Shown: positions 39,496 to 52,281 of the stretch, one piece after another
Numbering within the stretch: the first letter of the stretch is position 1
Layout of the letters: the number at the start of each line of letters is the position of its first letter
From: Thamnaconus septentrionalis
Taxonomy: Eukaryota; Chordata; Actinopteri; Tetraodontiformes; Monacanthidae
Reading direction: 5' to 3'
Length of the DNA: 64,000 nucleotides
Assembly (NCBI GenBank): GCA_009823395.1
Contig: CM020503.1
Location: 915,001 to 979,000, forward strand
Translations under genes and position numbers: made by a program
The notes under the pieces: model-generated
Seen by the model: the letters and a program-made list of their open reading frames with translations, nothing else
The model's database searches: none
Told to the model about the DNA's origin: nothing

Positions 39496-39918
39496 CAGTG
39501 GGGAGCAAGGGTCTTGTCCCTTGTGTCTTTAGACAGCTCTTGGTCTAGGCCATGAGGGTGAGGTTGCAGTCTGACTGTTTAGGGGTGTGGACAGGTGTCT
39601 TTTATACAGATAACAAGTTCAAACAGGTGCCATTATTACAGGTGACGAGTGGAGGATCTTAATGAAGTAACAGGTCTGAGAGACAGAATTCTTGCTTGTT
39701 TGTAGGTGCTAAATGCTTATTTTCTGCACCATAATACAAATAAATTATTTGAAAATCATACAATGTGAATTCCTGGATCTTTTTTTTTTCTTTTCGTTTT
39801 TACATTCTGTCTTTCACAGTTGAAGTGTACCTGATATGAACATTACAGACCTCTCTCATCTTTTTAAGTGGGACAACTTGCAGAATTGGTGGCTGCCAAA
39901 TACGCTTTTGCCCCACTG
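39496..39918 (-). mobile_element. Tc1/mariner-like element, internally deleted
   Basis: The ends are CAGTGGGG on the left and CCCCACTG on the right, both flanked by TA (39494-39495 and 39919-39920), the Tc1 target duplication. The body carries GGACAGGTGTCTTTTATACA, AACAAGTTCAAACAGGTGCC and CATCTTTTTAAGTGGGACAA, the non-coding flank of a common fish Tc1-like transposon (recalled). On the minus strand only about the first dozen transposase codons remain (near 39520-39555), with a stop at codon three. The rest of the transposase is deleted. Defective. Confidence 0.85.
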
Positions 39919-39920
39919 TA

Positions 39921-42900
39921 TGTTAGTGTCCGTCATTAGGGGATTTAGCAGTGGCTATCTTCTGCCCATATAGTCTTCACCCATTGGACTCATCACATCA
40001 GCACAGACCCCCACGGTGAGGAAGACCTTCACATGACGACATCAGCATGGCAACAGGGGGCAGAGTCTGTGAAGCTCCATCGTCAGACCTGACTGACTGC
40101 CCTCCCACTGACTAACAAGACACACCACCAGCAGCTGCCCTTTGCTTGCAGGTGTGTAGCCACTTGAGAGTCCCGCCGGCGGCAGGTTGTCGCTGATCGC
40201 TATTCACGTGTGCGACGACGTCTCCAGCATCTGTGGAACAGGGAGCGCCGCCGTCCTTTGTGATCCGCTGGGAGCCTCGAACACTTTCTATAGGAGGTCG
40301 CACACTCATGTCGATGGCTCTCAGACACACACCAGTCTCCTCTGCCGCACAGGGAAATGTCATTTTTCGTCCTTGACTGTACCCAGACTCATTATGGGCT
40401 GTATTCTTGGAGGAACAAAGTGCCACTTGCAGAGAATGAGTGGCCACATTAAATGGCAGTGGTCATCTGAGAGCGGAGAGGTGAAATATCAACGAGCATA
40501 ATGGGGGAACTTGAAGAGAACAGCGGGGAGCTCAAAAACCCCTCTAATTAGCCTCCGACTCTGTGTGTGTGTGTGTGTGTGTGTGTGAATTCACTCTACT
40601 CTATCTCTTTATCTGGCTGCTGTGCTTCCACGCCAACCGCGTCCTTCCCCTGCCAGACCCGACCTTATGGACCTGGTGGTGCTGCTGGTAGTGAATACTG
40701 GTCAGTGTCGGTTCCCAGTCTGGTTACGAACAAGTTTGTTCGAAAGGTGCTGCTGCCACCTTGCTGTGATTTTGCCACAACCAAAGGTAGCTATAGCGTA
40801 CGGTCTTGCAGTGAAAGGATGGTTGCGAGATGCTGCCCCCTGCAGTCTGCCTTTCGGAGATGGCTCAACATTTTGTTTGGTTTAGTTTTGACACCAGCGG
40901 TTGGTGAATAATCAGCCAGCATCGCTCACTCCTTCCAGGGGTCAGCACTTCATTTTCTACTTTGGTTCTCAAATTTTTCAGCCGGATTGTGTGTTTCATT
41001 CCTTCTCTCGAGCTCTCAGTGACTTTGCCACAGATCATCCTCATCCTCCCTTCTCTTTCTCCTCCTTCTCCTCCTTCCTCCTCCTTCTCTTCCTCCTCCT
41101 CAGGCTGTCACATCTCTGCAGCTCCTCGCTGGCCTGATCTTCACTCTCTTCTCTCAAAGTTCCACGTCCCCATTTTTCTGCTTTAGCTCTAGCGTTAGCA
41201 AATCAAAGTGACAGTGTTTGACCTTCTCCTCCTTCTCCTCCCCCTTCTGCCCTGCTCTACTCCCTCCATCTCTCACCTCCAGGCCTCTGACATGATCCGA
41301 GCTCCCAGCATAGAGTCGGCTCCACCTGCTGCTCCTCCATTGCCCCTCCTCCCACCTCAGTGGGCCACCCGCCAGCGCTACCGGACAGCAGCCGGCTCTA
41401 CTTGTTGCTTCGGTTAATGTCAACTCATGCTAACGGTGGGACTTTGGAGGACAGACAGAATAGAAGAACAGTGGACTGCTAGTTTCTTTAGCTGTCAACT
41501 GAGGAAGAGAACTAGCAGCTCTCATGCTCTGACATGTGTCACATGCAACTTGGGTTTTTTGGGGTTGGTTTGGAATTCGTTTTAGAATTCGGCTGGCCTT
41601 GTCGACTGCGAACTCACTGTAATCTGGTTAGACGATACAGAGGTTGTGGGGCTGGTGCTTTCAGCACTGTGAGCATTTTGTACAGGAAAGACACAAATAC
41701 AAGGCAACAAAGTCACCGCCCCCACCTCTTGCTGCCTTTGGTAGCTGGCTGTCATCTCCAGCAGAATGCTAACGAGTTAGCTTCAGCCTGTTTGATGCCC
41801 CTTGTCATGCTTTTCCCTTGAAACTATTTGTCTACAATGAAAAAAGGAAGGATAATAAAGCAGAACTGCTGTAGATCCCAGACTTGGAGTTTGCTTGGTT
41901 CCAGGTGATTAATGTCTCCACTGCCAAAATCCTACCGGCAACTCTGACCCCGCTGCTTTTCACGATCATCGATTCCAAATTATTAATTGATTTCTGCTCC
42001 GCTGGCTCATCACTCCTCATCCTCCCTCGCCTCCCCTCCCCTCCCTGTGACCTCGGCAGCGGCGGGCTGACTGGATGGAGCCTCGCACAGCGCTAACCTG
42101 ATAAATGCCGGTGTCGGCGGTGATGGATGGGAAGCCCTCGTCGTCTACCCAGCATGCAACGGCGCCGCGCTGGAACGCAGCTCCATTAATTATCATTCAC
42201 AGGAGAGGCCTAAAGGGGGATATCTGTCTCTGTCGCTCGCGCTCTGACACAATTCGAGGGGAAGATCTTTTTTAGCGAGGCCCCCACATCGCTTCTCTCT
42301 CGCGGCCGCGCTGAAACAAAACAGCGCAGAGCTCAAATCAGATCAGATCAGACTCGGCAACACATCCTTGTTTGTCTTCACCACTTCTGGTTGTGCCGCT
42401 GCTTCACTTCCACCCCGTCCTGTCTGCCCCGATGTTGCAGGCCACATGGAGGCGCTTTAAGTCACTTCACTTTGATGGATTTGAAGAAATAAACTATTTA
42501 AATGGGCCGTCATCAGCGACGAGGGGGATATACCGTCGCTGGCTTAAACGACGGCACTGACTCAACGTGAAACACGGTACACGCGAGCTTTATGCCTCGC
42601 TGGCTAAATGGAATTATAATGAGCTAAAGCGATAAGAGTCAGAGAGCAGGACTGCTGATTACACTCTGTGTATGTTTTCAAGACGAGAATCAGTCACTTC
42701 ATTTTTCACTTTCACTCTTCTGCCGAAGTTGAGAAAATAAATGTCAAACGAGCAGTGAAATAGCAGCTTAATGTGACAAGAGCGGCTCTAAGGCGAATCC
42801 ATCAAGGCCGACTGTAAACAAGCCTCCGGGAACAGATGCTGTTTGGTCGACCTTGATACCAACGGCAATAAATGATCATTAAGCCCTTCGTCACAGCGCC

Positions 42901-44581
42901 TCAGTTCCAGCAGGGGAACAACCCCCCGCCCCCAAATCACCCACTGCCCCAAGGGAGGGGACCCTCCACATTTACCCAGACGATTAACCACACAATGTCC
43001 CCAAAATCAAACAGGGTGCCTCCTCGGCAGGCTCTCCGCGGGAACCCCCTCCGCTACCCTGGCGCTGATTAAGCTCCCATTCAGTCGTCCCGATTAGCTC
43101 TGGATCTACAGTCTGGGGTCTCTATTATGGGAGTAACTTCTCCACAGACAAAGCAACATCAGCTGCTTGTCAACAATAGCACAAATCAGTGAAATCAGCA
43201 GCTTTCAGTCACCAAAAGAAAAAAAATAAATAAATCAAGATGTTAAAACCAACATCTTGACTTGGAAGGTCAATCAGAGATTTGAAACTTGCGTACGTCC
43301 ATCAGTAGGTCTGAAGTCTGAGTTTCAGGTTAGCATAAACTCAGCCATGGCAACCCCATGCGTTAACACTGACACAGTGTAATAAACACTTTGCCAATAA
43401 ATTAGGTCCACAAACAACTTGCACCTAAAAGGAATGCTGTCATGTTGCTTTCAGATTTAAACTATTACATAATGTGTTGCTTGAAGATTCTATTAGCTAA
43501 CAGTGGTAACAACAAGAACAGAGAACTTGGTTTTAGCACCGAGATGACTTCAGCTGCACAAATCTGACGTCTCTCCCAACTAGAAGTTTCAGCCAAGAGG
43601 CCAAATAATCATTCCTTTGTTTCTTGCAGCGGGTAATGAACAGTAGCCTAGTGCTATATATATATATTTCATAATAAGTCTGAGTGACCAAGCCATTCAG
43701 TCACAGGTCAGTAGAGAAAGTTGACCCCCAGCGCCAGTGTTTCCGAATAGACAATGCCTTTTGTGACAGTATCACTATCAGAGTGCCAAAAGAAGTTAGT
43801 TGTAGCCTGCAGTGAGGATCCTTGGGCTGCCATGAACAAAACTCACGCCAACCGCTGATGTTAGTGATTCCAAGGGAGCAGGCGAAGCCTCAAAGGTCCC
43901 TGGCTACCCTGCAGATTGCAGAGCTCCCCCGCTGGCCTCGCTCATGAATCACTTAATGACATTTTCTCCGCGAGTTTTATGAGATCTGCTGAGTGTTGTT
44001 GATCAGCGAAACCCCGAGAGGTGAGGCTGTGGGTGGAGGAGCGATTAGCAGCGGCCGCGCAGCATTCGCCCTTTCTGATTAGAGCCAATCTGAACGCGGG
44101 CATTAGCAAAGAGCAACCTCCTGGTGCAAGCCTGATGGCCAATTATTCAAATAGCGCCACGTTTGCTGCTGATTGATGGTAAACATGATAATCAGTTACA
44201 GATACACTTCCCACTCAGGGCATTAGGCCAACTGTTGCTCTGCAGTGACGTGACTCACAGATGACATTTCTCTCCTGCGTATGTGTGTTACTGTACAAAT
44301 GTCCAGTGTTGGAGAACAAATATGACACAACTCAGCTCCATTGTGTTGAAAATATCCCTGAAGAAGGTACAAAGTGGGGACTGGAAGCTGGGGATGTACG
44401 AGACCACCGCCAAGACACTGCCTTTGAGCAAGGCACCAACCCCAAAGTGATCCAGGTGCAGCGAAAATGAAGGCACCTTCACTCTGAAACAAAGGTACAA
44501 ATGTATGTAGAGTGAGTGTATGCTTAGAATGTAACTGCAGTTTGGTTGGGTGCAGTGTGTACTATGTGTGTCTAAGTGAAT
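39921..44581. other. Intergenic stretch, mostly unique
   Basis: No gene or clear element. A TG tract lies at 40562-40588, CT-rich low-complexity DNA at 41040-41105, CpG-rich DNA at 42100-42320 and a short homeodomain-core-rich stretch at 44120-44210. Confidence 0.5.
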
Positions 44582-44599
44582 CTTCTTCTTAGAACCAGG

Positions 44600-44866
44600 A
44601 CGACTGTGGCTCAGGAGGTAGAGCGGGTCGTCCAATGACCGAAAGGTTGGCGGTTCAAATCCCGCTCCATCCTAGTCCGTCGTTGTGTCCTTGGGCAAGA
44701 CACTTACCCCTAAATTGCTCCCAATGGGGCTAGGCAGCGCCACCCATTGGTGTATGAATGTGTGCGTGAATGGGTGAATGGGAGGCCTTGTAAAGCGCTT
44801 TGGGGTACCGTGAAGGTGCTGGAAAAGTGCTATATAAGTGCAGTCCATTTACCATTATAAAATGGC
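44600..44866 (+). mobile_element. V-SINE-like tRNA-derived SINE
   Basis: tRNA-like head TGTGGCTCAGGAGGTAGAGC (A-box region) and GGTTCAAATCC at 44652-44662 (B box). Next comes CCTTGGGCAAGACACTTACC, then a tail GTAAAGCGCTTTGGGGTACC ... GCTATATAAGTGCAGTCCAT. The conserved tail block is typical of V-SINE-type elements in fish (recalled). A related tail-only fragment is at 7778-7840. Confidence 0.75.
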
Positions 44867-47289
44867 GTAGTGAGGACAAAAAAACAGGAATTTCACTGAA
44901 GAAAATAGAACTGTACGTTATAAACTTATGAGGTTCTACGAGATTACGCACAACCTGAAATTAAAATCCTAACCTGAAACTATCTTTGTTCATAGGTATT
45001 AACTTTTGGACAAACAAGCATCGTGATTTGTGATGTCAAAATCAAAGCACGAGCTGGCAGCAGGCATTCAGGTTTGATTTAAACCAAGAATTTTCAGGCT
45101 TCCCTTCCCCAGCGCCCCTAGGAGTCCAATCATCTCTGCTCCCAAACACATTTCCTCCGGATCACCTGAGATCTCTGGACTTGAAACAGCGCCTCCCGCC
45201 TGCACTCTTTCCCTCTGATCTCCAGATTAGGATTCAGGATGTCGAGTCGTCTGGACCCGTGTGTCTTATACAAAGGTCTTGTTCAGATTCATCAGCCGCC
45301 GCAGGGAGAGCAGTGACGGCCCAGTGACAAAAACATGGAAAAGAGTCTGTGATCAATAGCCTCCGGGGAAGATCAGGAGGCCGAGGAGAAGCAGGAGGAG
45401 GAGGCTGGATGAGGGTAAAGTCATTAAACTTTTATGCTGGAGTCTCAGTGGGCTGCCGACTGGAGGCTGAATATCAGTAGCCACTGGTGTAAAACACACA
45501 GTGTGAACTTTTTTTTTTTTTTTTTTAGCTCGCAAGCAGTCTGGACATCTTCAAGTTATTATTAATCAGAGTTATGCCTTTTAAATTGCACTATAAATGA
45601 GAATTAATACCCAAGATTATAGGAAAATGCCCGTGCCTGTGGCTGTTTCCTGTTTCCTGCCTCGTCCTCATCCCTCTACGAGTTAAACTGCTGCGTTTTG
45701 GTTCCAAAGCTGCAGAAAACATGAGCAGATTTTTTTTTTTTTCCCAACGGGATGAATCAGGAGCTGCTTACTTTCTGTCTCTTTGCTCCACAACTCCAAG
45801 CAGCTGGTTCTAACAATCCATCACAGCCTATGTTATACACAAAACAGATAGAAATGCAATGGATGTAATCATTGTGCAATTTATGTTGACTTAAGGGCAA
45901 AATAATTCAATGCACTACCCAAGTGGGACCTCTGGGGCTATGAGAAGGCTGCTAGTTTCTCAAAGTCAGGCTGGTCATAGTTGGTGGTCATCAGGCACTT
46001 GTGTCTGTACTTGGATTGAATGGTCTTCATTTGAGAGGATGCAGACTCACTTGAACAGGTGGATCCAAACTCTGCACTGCTGTCAAGCGTCTGATTATCA
46101 GTGGCAGAGCGAACCAGGTAGAACAGGGTGATCTCATCCACCTCAATTCCTCCACTGAGAGGAAAACAATAAGAGTGTGCAACAGGTTCAGTGGATCACA
46201 GGTAAGGAAGCTAATGCTAACCAGTTAGCATGCCAGCTTAAGCAGATCAACACAATTGTCCTTGCTGCAAGACTTTTTGTTCTCGTTATGAAAGAGTCCA
46301 AACTGTATTTCACCAACTGTAGTCTTTCTTTTACTCGTCACAAAGCCAACACGATGCTAAGCTACCACGAGCTGCACTCTTCGGAGACTTCCTGCTGGAT
46401 CAGTGGCCTGCGGCACATCCTCATTTAGAAAACCCACATTATTCACGTGTGAGTCTGTTTGAACTGTGTGCTCTGCAAAAAGCGTCACCTCACATTGAAC
46501 TGCCCCAGAAAACTAAAATCAAGCGTATGTGTTCTGCTTTAATGAAGAGCTTGAGGGGAGGGATGCTAACTGCTTCTGATGTTGCTCATTTAGCTCCTCT
46601 AAGGCTCGTCGATGGCGAGCGGAACGGCGAGTGCCAAGCCTATGTGACGGTGTCCCAGCACACGCAGCATTTTCTGCAGCAAACTACTTTTTGCGACACG
46701 TCATGGGCCCTCAAAGAGTTTCTATGAATTGAATTTCTGAAGTTAGAAGAAAGTAAGAAGAAAAATACACCTGAAGTAAAAGCATTAATGCAGTCGTCGT
46801 CCGCACAGGGAGACTGTCAATTAGCTCAGTGTTAGCGCCCTAGCCACAAGCCGTGTTTAAATTCATATTAGACACATTAGCTAACGTGCATCCATTTTTC
46901 ATGGCAGGAACCTTGAGGCCGTTTCCCCCTTGCAGAGTTGTCAGTTCCAGCAAGGACACAAAGTGCAGAATAATGTTCTCGCTGTTTGGGCAGTCAATAT
47001 TTTAGATTGGTGGAAGGAGGCACCGTGATTCTCTGATTCCACTCTAACATTCTGATCTCATCTCGAATGCTGAGTGCCAGCGTCACATGTGTCAAAGCAC
47101 ATCAGATCATGTTTCAGCAGCCTTAATTAAATCTCATTTGAAAGTGGCAAAAACTAGCAGTCAGATGCCATGCTTCATGCCTATCTAAATCAATTAGCGC
47201 CCCCTGGAATGGCACGCCATAGGTTCAAGACAGAAAGCAAGGTAGTATGTCGAGAAACCCTACTACCTGCTAATCATTTATTGTACCAC

Positions 47290-47335
47290 TCTTTGACATT
47301 CTAATTGTGCCATGGGGGTCAATAAAGTTTGTTTG
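47290..47335 (+). mobile_element. LINE-type 3' tail fragment
   Basis: ATTGTGCCATGGGGGTCAAT then AAAGTTTGTTTGTT, a (T/G)ATCAATAAAG-type LINE terminus like those at 11305 and 34911. No body recognised. Confidence 0.4.
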
Positions 47336-48252
47336 TTAATCAGAAGTAGAATTCATCCTACGGAGGAGTTGATTGGCTAAGTGAGTCCTCCCCACCTGCA
47401 GGAGGGACTGATGGGACCCGAAAGGAGACCAACACCCATGACTCCAGGAAACTCTTGGGGGAAACATTCTGCATGAGAGGGTTTCCTCGGGGGCAGGGGA
47501 GGAGGAGGTGCATCCGTTTACTACTGCGTTTAATCTCACAAACCAAAGCAGTGAAAGTGCAATTCAGCGTTTTCAGTAAAAGAGGCTGCTGTTCCGCTGT
47601 ACTGGGATTTTTTAATTTTTTCCCGGAAAACTTCCTCCAGCTAAAAGCAGATAAGAATAAAAACTTTACTGCGGAATAGTTTTCCCCTCAGTTTGGCTTA
47701 AAACATGAAGTCTTTGAGGACCCTGGTGGAGCAAAACATCTGAACCACCCATTTAACTCCGCCGCTCTGGCGCTCTGGATCGAGAGGATATTTAGCACCA
47801 CCTAATGGTGATTAAATATACGCTAGCATGAGCTGAATGCGATTTCTAAAAATAATGTTTACTAATCATAAAATCGTGTCTTTGAACTGACTTTTGAGTT
47901 TGTGTTTGTCCCACAAACTGGGTAGAATGTTGTTCTAAATATATATTTAATGTGGTTTAAGGGTGAAGGTTATTTGCTGTGTGTGTTCTCGCTCCTTCTA
48001 AGGTAGCGAGTCCTTCGGGGGCCTCAAGTCTCGGTTTCCACCAACAACTCTGCACCTCTTGCTGAACGTATAAATGAAACAGGTTTCTGCAGGAATGGAA
48101 ACCTGCTCTCTGATTTCTAATTAATTCCTCTGGGCTCTTTTTTTTTCAACAACAAGGTGAAATATTCAGCAGCCAGTCAGAAAACCTCTTTGAGAATAAA
48201 TTCTTTTCGACGCTTTGATTTGCTCCCGCTGGACATGTTTGAACACGTACGC

Positions 48253-48300
<48 letters not shown>
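48253..48300. repeat. (TG)n microsatellite
   Basis: TG tract of about 24 units followed by GGAGGGGGC. Confidence 0.96.
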
Positions 48301-48301
<1 letters not shown>

Positions 48302-48502
48302 AGGGGGCTTCTAGCAGCCTATCATTTTGACACCTTACACAGTGTTGACATTATAATCAAAGATTCACGACGAGCGGTTAGCTTGTTGACACACTGCATT
48401 TACAGATTTCTGTTGTCACAGTGTCACCATGAACCCTTTGCTATAGTTTGCCTGTCTTTGTTTTCAAAGTAAGCTGATAGGTCCGGTCATATGCATACAT
48501 TG

Positions 48503-49488
48503 GGGCCAGATCCACAAAGCAATTGCCTGACTTTTGCGCCGCCGGAAAATCCGTGGAAATAGCGGCAAAAACACACACAGAGGGGACGCAAACGTGAAAA
48601 GCGGAGGAAAATGTGCCACGGCGCCGGTAGCGGCAGCGTTACACCACACTCATTTACGCGCAAAATGACCCCCTTCTATACAAATATGCCTCATTGGAAA
48701 CAGCGGCAGATCCAGAAAGAGCTTACGCTCACGCCCGCACGTACTTTCACAGACGTAAACACCGCCAGCCAAAACTAGCCGCAGTTTTGTCCGTCAAAGT
48801 GTTTCTGGAGTCAGAGCGACTCTCTCTGATGATGAGGTGTGTATATAGAAAAATATCATACACACATCTTATCAAATATAAAATCAATATTTGTATTTAT
48901 TTATTAAGATTTATTAAGTTCACTTACACTTGAAACCTCAATCAGATCAGCCACTGACAACTACAAATTGCACCCAGGTGGCAGTTACTGTAAAATATAC
49001 TGACGCGCATTGACTGCCTTCCAATCATGACCGCGGTCGTCAAGCCTGGAGCGCTCAGGAGCGCCTGAGTTTCTCTTTGTGAAATCAGACTAATTAAAAT
49101 TATTCGCAGGTTCGGCTTCGTTCCTGCCGCACAATCAAACACACTCGTAATCATATTGTAACATTCCTGGCATGTGTTCAGTTTTCTATGTCTTCCACTG
49201 TTTATTAATGTTCACATTTCTGTTAGTATGGGGTGAACATGTTACAATGCCTCTATACGAGGACGACAGAGACCCCGGACAGGTGTGTGTGCTCTGTTTG
49301 GGGAAATTTCCGTCAGAAATTCAACGTCTGACGTTTGCGATTCTGACTCCTCAGGTGCCTCATTTCTGGGCGTTTTTGCTCCTGCATATTAGTAGCGCAA
49401 AAATCGATGCAGAGGTGGCGGAGATTACAGCCCCCCGCAAAACGCTCCGCAATTTAGAGCTGAGCTCCATTCTTTGTGGATCTGTCCC
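48503..49488. mobile_element. Harbinger-like non-autonomous element
   Basis: Terminal inverted repeats are GGGCCAGATCCACAAAG on the left and CTTTGTGGATCTGTCCC on the right. The flanks are TTG (48500-48502) and TTA (49489-49491), consistent with a diverged 3-bp TTA duplication as in PIF/Harbinger (superfamily knowledge). The left 290 bases match the reverse complement of the right end of the element at 59983-61344. No transposase recognised inside. Length 986 bp. Confidence 0.7.
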
Positions 49489-49491
49489 TTA

Positions 49492-51790
49492 GTCTTGCCA
49501 GCTAAAAACAATTCAGACTGCAGTTTGACAAGATGGATATGTGAAAATCTAGACTCATAGCGGCACAGCATGTAATACCAAAACAAAGAGGTTTTGCACA
49601 CAAATATTTAAAGTCGCAAGCATATGAGTTGGATACGTTAACATTAGCTAAAAAAAAAAAAAAAATGGTACTGGATATAACCTTAAATTCAAAGGGTCGC
49701 CTTCTGTTACCATGTCATGTTTCCAAAGGGACCACTATCAATGACGGACCTGAATCTGTTCCCGCTACTTTTTTTTGTTTGTTTCATTTTTTATGCAACC
49801 CGAAGCCAACTGAATTAAAACTGAACCCGCTTTATATTTCTGTGGCTGATATTTGTGCCCTTGGAAACACGGCATATGAATTGTTAGCGCAGCTGTTGCA
49901 ATGGGCAGGAGGAAACGGAGAATCACTCGCATTAACATGCACACGTGACTGGTCCGGCTTTGTAAAACAAGGTGCTGGACAGGGATGGAAAACAGCAGAC
50001 AGAGAGGTTGAGTAATGCCCCTTTGAATCTCAACAAAGCAGCATCGTCCAGCAATGGCCAACAACGCACTCAGGCAGCACCACTGAGAACTTCCTCAGAT
50101 GGCAGTGTGTGTTCACCGAGCTTATGCTGAAGGAAATGACACAATTGAAATTCAGCTCAGCTTCCGGGAGCTCGCGGGTCATTTGCCTCGGCCCTGGATG
50201 GCTGCGCTGTCTCACATCCAGGACTGTGGAATAATTATCTCGCAGCCAGTCGGGTTTATTCTGTGTAATTGCTTCCTGGTGTTTTCCTCCCATAAAGTAG
50301 CTGCTTAAACACAACGGCACTGATGCCACAGCCCGGATTCACACAGGCTGCTCTCGCCACGCCGGGCTTGGTTAGTTCTGGCCTAGGCCATGGGAAATGT
50401 ATTTGTTTTTGATTCTTGGCCTGAGGTCAGAAAACGCCACCTGGAAGATGGCCTTGACTCTGATCATGCAGCTGAGAGGATTTTGAGAGGATACAGCTTT
50501 TGAATGAAGAGCAATGCAGGTCAATAAGAGAGAGAGTTCTCATACTTGAGTGATTGACGTCGGATTAGCGTTGGAAGCATGAAAGTGCTCGTGCCCATAA
50601 AGAAACAAAGACTGATTTCCATTTCACTCTTGGTCCGACACCCAACTCAGACACCATCTTGCTGAATTTCTTCATTGGCAAAATTCACATAAAAGTGCTG
50701 CTGTGCATCGGCAGCTCCTAGTGCCACCTCTTGTGCTTCATTTTCCCAATGTAAACACAAAGGAAGTGAAGTTTGTGGAAATTAAATGAATGCATTTGCA
50801 AGCGCACAGATCTTTAAACATGTCTTGTTAACAAGAAGCAGACGTTAGCAGGGGTCTCGGCAGCTGTCTAGCTCATGCTAACCAGCTACAGCTAGCAATA
50901 CCGTGACACCATGACTGCCGATTTGTTCTTGACAACCTTGCATTTTGTCACATTTTTCCATTCCAAAACAAACACTGATCACGTGCCTCAAAGGGTGTCC
51001 CTCTTCACAGGGACAGGTTCTCACCACCAGGGACGCAAATGAGAAAGAAGACCAAAATCCTATAAAGTTCCTCCAAAGAGGGGAGTGGGTGGAAGAGGTG
51101 GGGGTGTGGGGGGGCTTGCCGCTGCAGTCTGAACTGTCAACCCACCGAGGACCAGCCAACAGCCTCCGTAAAGCAGAACCACACCGTCAACTACAACTGA
51201 ATCTGTCAGTCATCCAAAGTTTGGAGGATTAGGAAGAAAAGATCCCCGTCTCCTCCTGAAATCCCAACTGGTCTTAAACTTTAGACCTTATACAATATTA
51301 GCATGTTTTTCGTCTCGCCGCGAGCTGGGCTGACTGATGCCGCGGTGTGCTGATGAATCCAAACGCTGAGATGAGAACCAGGGGCCAGTCACTCAGCATT
51401 AATAAACATAATTTCCTGAGTGGAGGATAAACAATGGATTAGCTTTGCTTGTTCTGCCGAAGTGTTAATTATATGTGTGTGAATGAGAGGCGTCGAGCGC
51501 GTGAGGTTTGCCGGGGCCCATGGAAGGAGGCGCGGAGGTGCACGGAGCCAGGAGGAGCCGGCTATGTGTTGAGGAGATAATTAGAGGTGGAACTCGCCCC
51601 TATGTTTGCTCTGGCTTCCTCCCACCATCCCCATCTCACGCGCAACTCTTCAAACAACCTTTTACTGGCTCCGCTTTGTTGGCTTCGTATTATTAATCAT
51701 CTTTAAATTCATTATTAGTTGGAGTTCAGTGATTTTTAGTGTAATTTCCCTTTAATGGTGGATGACCTTAGAGGGGAGGCCAGAATAAAA
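49492..51790. other. Intergenic stretch, mostly unique
   Basis: Unique sequence without a supportable gene. The region 50020-50330 and the region 51300-51730 are of mixed GC and repeat-free, so either might hold a conserved non-coding element; only comparison with other fish could show it. Confidence 0.45.
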
Positions 51791-51973
51791 TATCCTCATC
51801 TACATGATACATGATATATTACTTTATTAGTCAGCTTATGCTGAAATTTGTCTTGACAACAGCATGTATGCAACATATACACGCATTTGACATAGACACC
51901 AGAGACAGAAAAACAAAACACAAAAATGACATACATGGAGACATGAAGACAGGGGCAAAGTCCACCACCCCGC

Positions 51974-52281
51974 TTACCCCTGGCCCAACTCCTGATTAAG
52001 CCTTGAGGTGGACTGGTAGACAAAAGACCTTTTTAGTCTGACCTTATTGTATGCTGGAACACCATATCTCCTTCCTGAGGGCAGCAGCCTATATTCTCCA
52101 TATAACACATGGCTGGTGTTTGTATAGTAGATGTATATAGCCAATGGAGTGGTTGTCCAACAATGTTTGAGCAAATGTTCAGTTGTTGCAGCAGTTGTGC
52201 TTTTAGGGCTGCAGACAAACATCCATACCATGTGGTACTACAGTACTGAAGAGCACTCATAATAACAGCAGTAAAAAACAA
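51974..52281 (-). pseudogene. LINE ORF2 C-terminal region, frameshifted
   Basis: Two overlapping minus-strand frames continue the reverse transcriptase: AVIMSALQYCSTTWYGCLSA then, in the other frame, EYRLLPSGRRYGVPAYNK and KRSFVYQSTSRLNQ. This is the C-terminal conserved region of CR1/L2/Rex-type LINEs (recalled pattern SALLF..WYGN and LLPSGRR). A frameshift lies near 52150-52230. Confidence 0.75.

Larger units (their letters stand above)
44870..48499. other. Intergenic stretch, mostly unique
   Basis: No host gene recognised. Holds a LINE-like tail (GTGCCATGGGGGTCAATAAA near 47310-47330), T runs at 45510-45526 and 45730-45742, and a TG tract at 48253-48300. Several short open frames around 45.9-46.7 kb have no motif I recognise. 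Confidence 0.5.

Noticed and set aside
45910..46727. Cluster of + strand open frames of 73-92 codons
   Set aside because: No recognisable domain, no splice-consistent linkage and codon use like random AT-balanced DNA.
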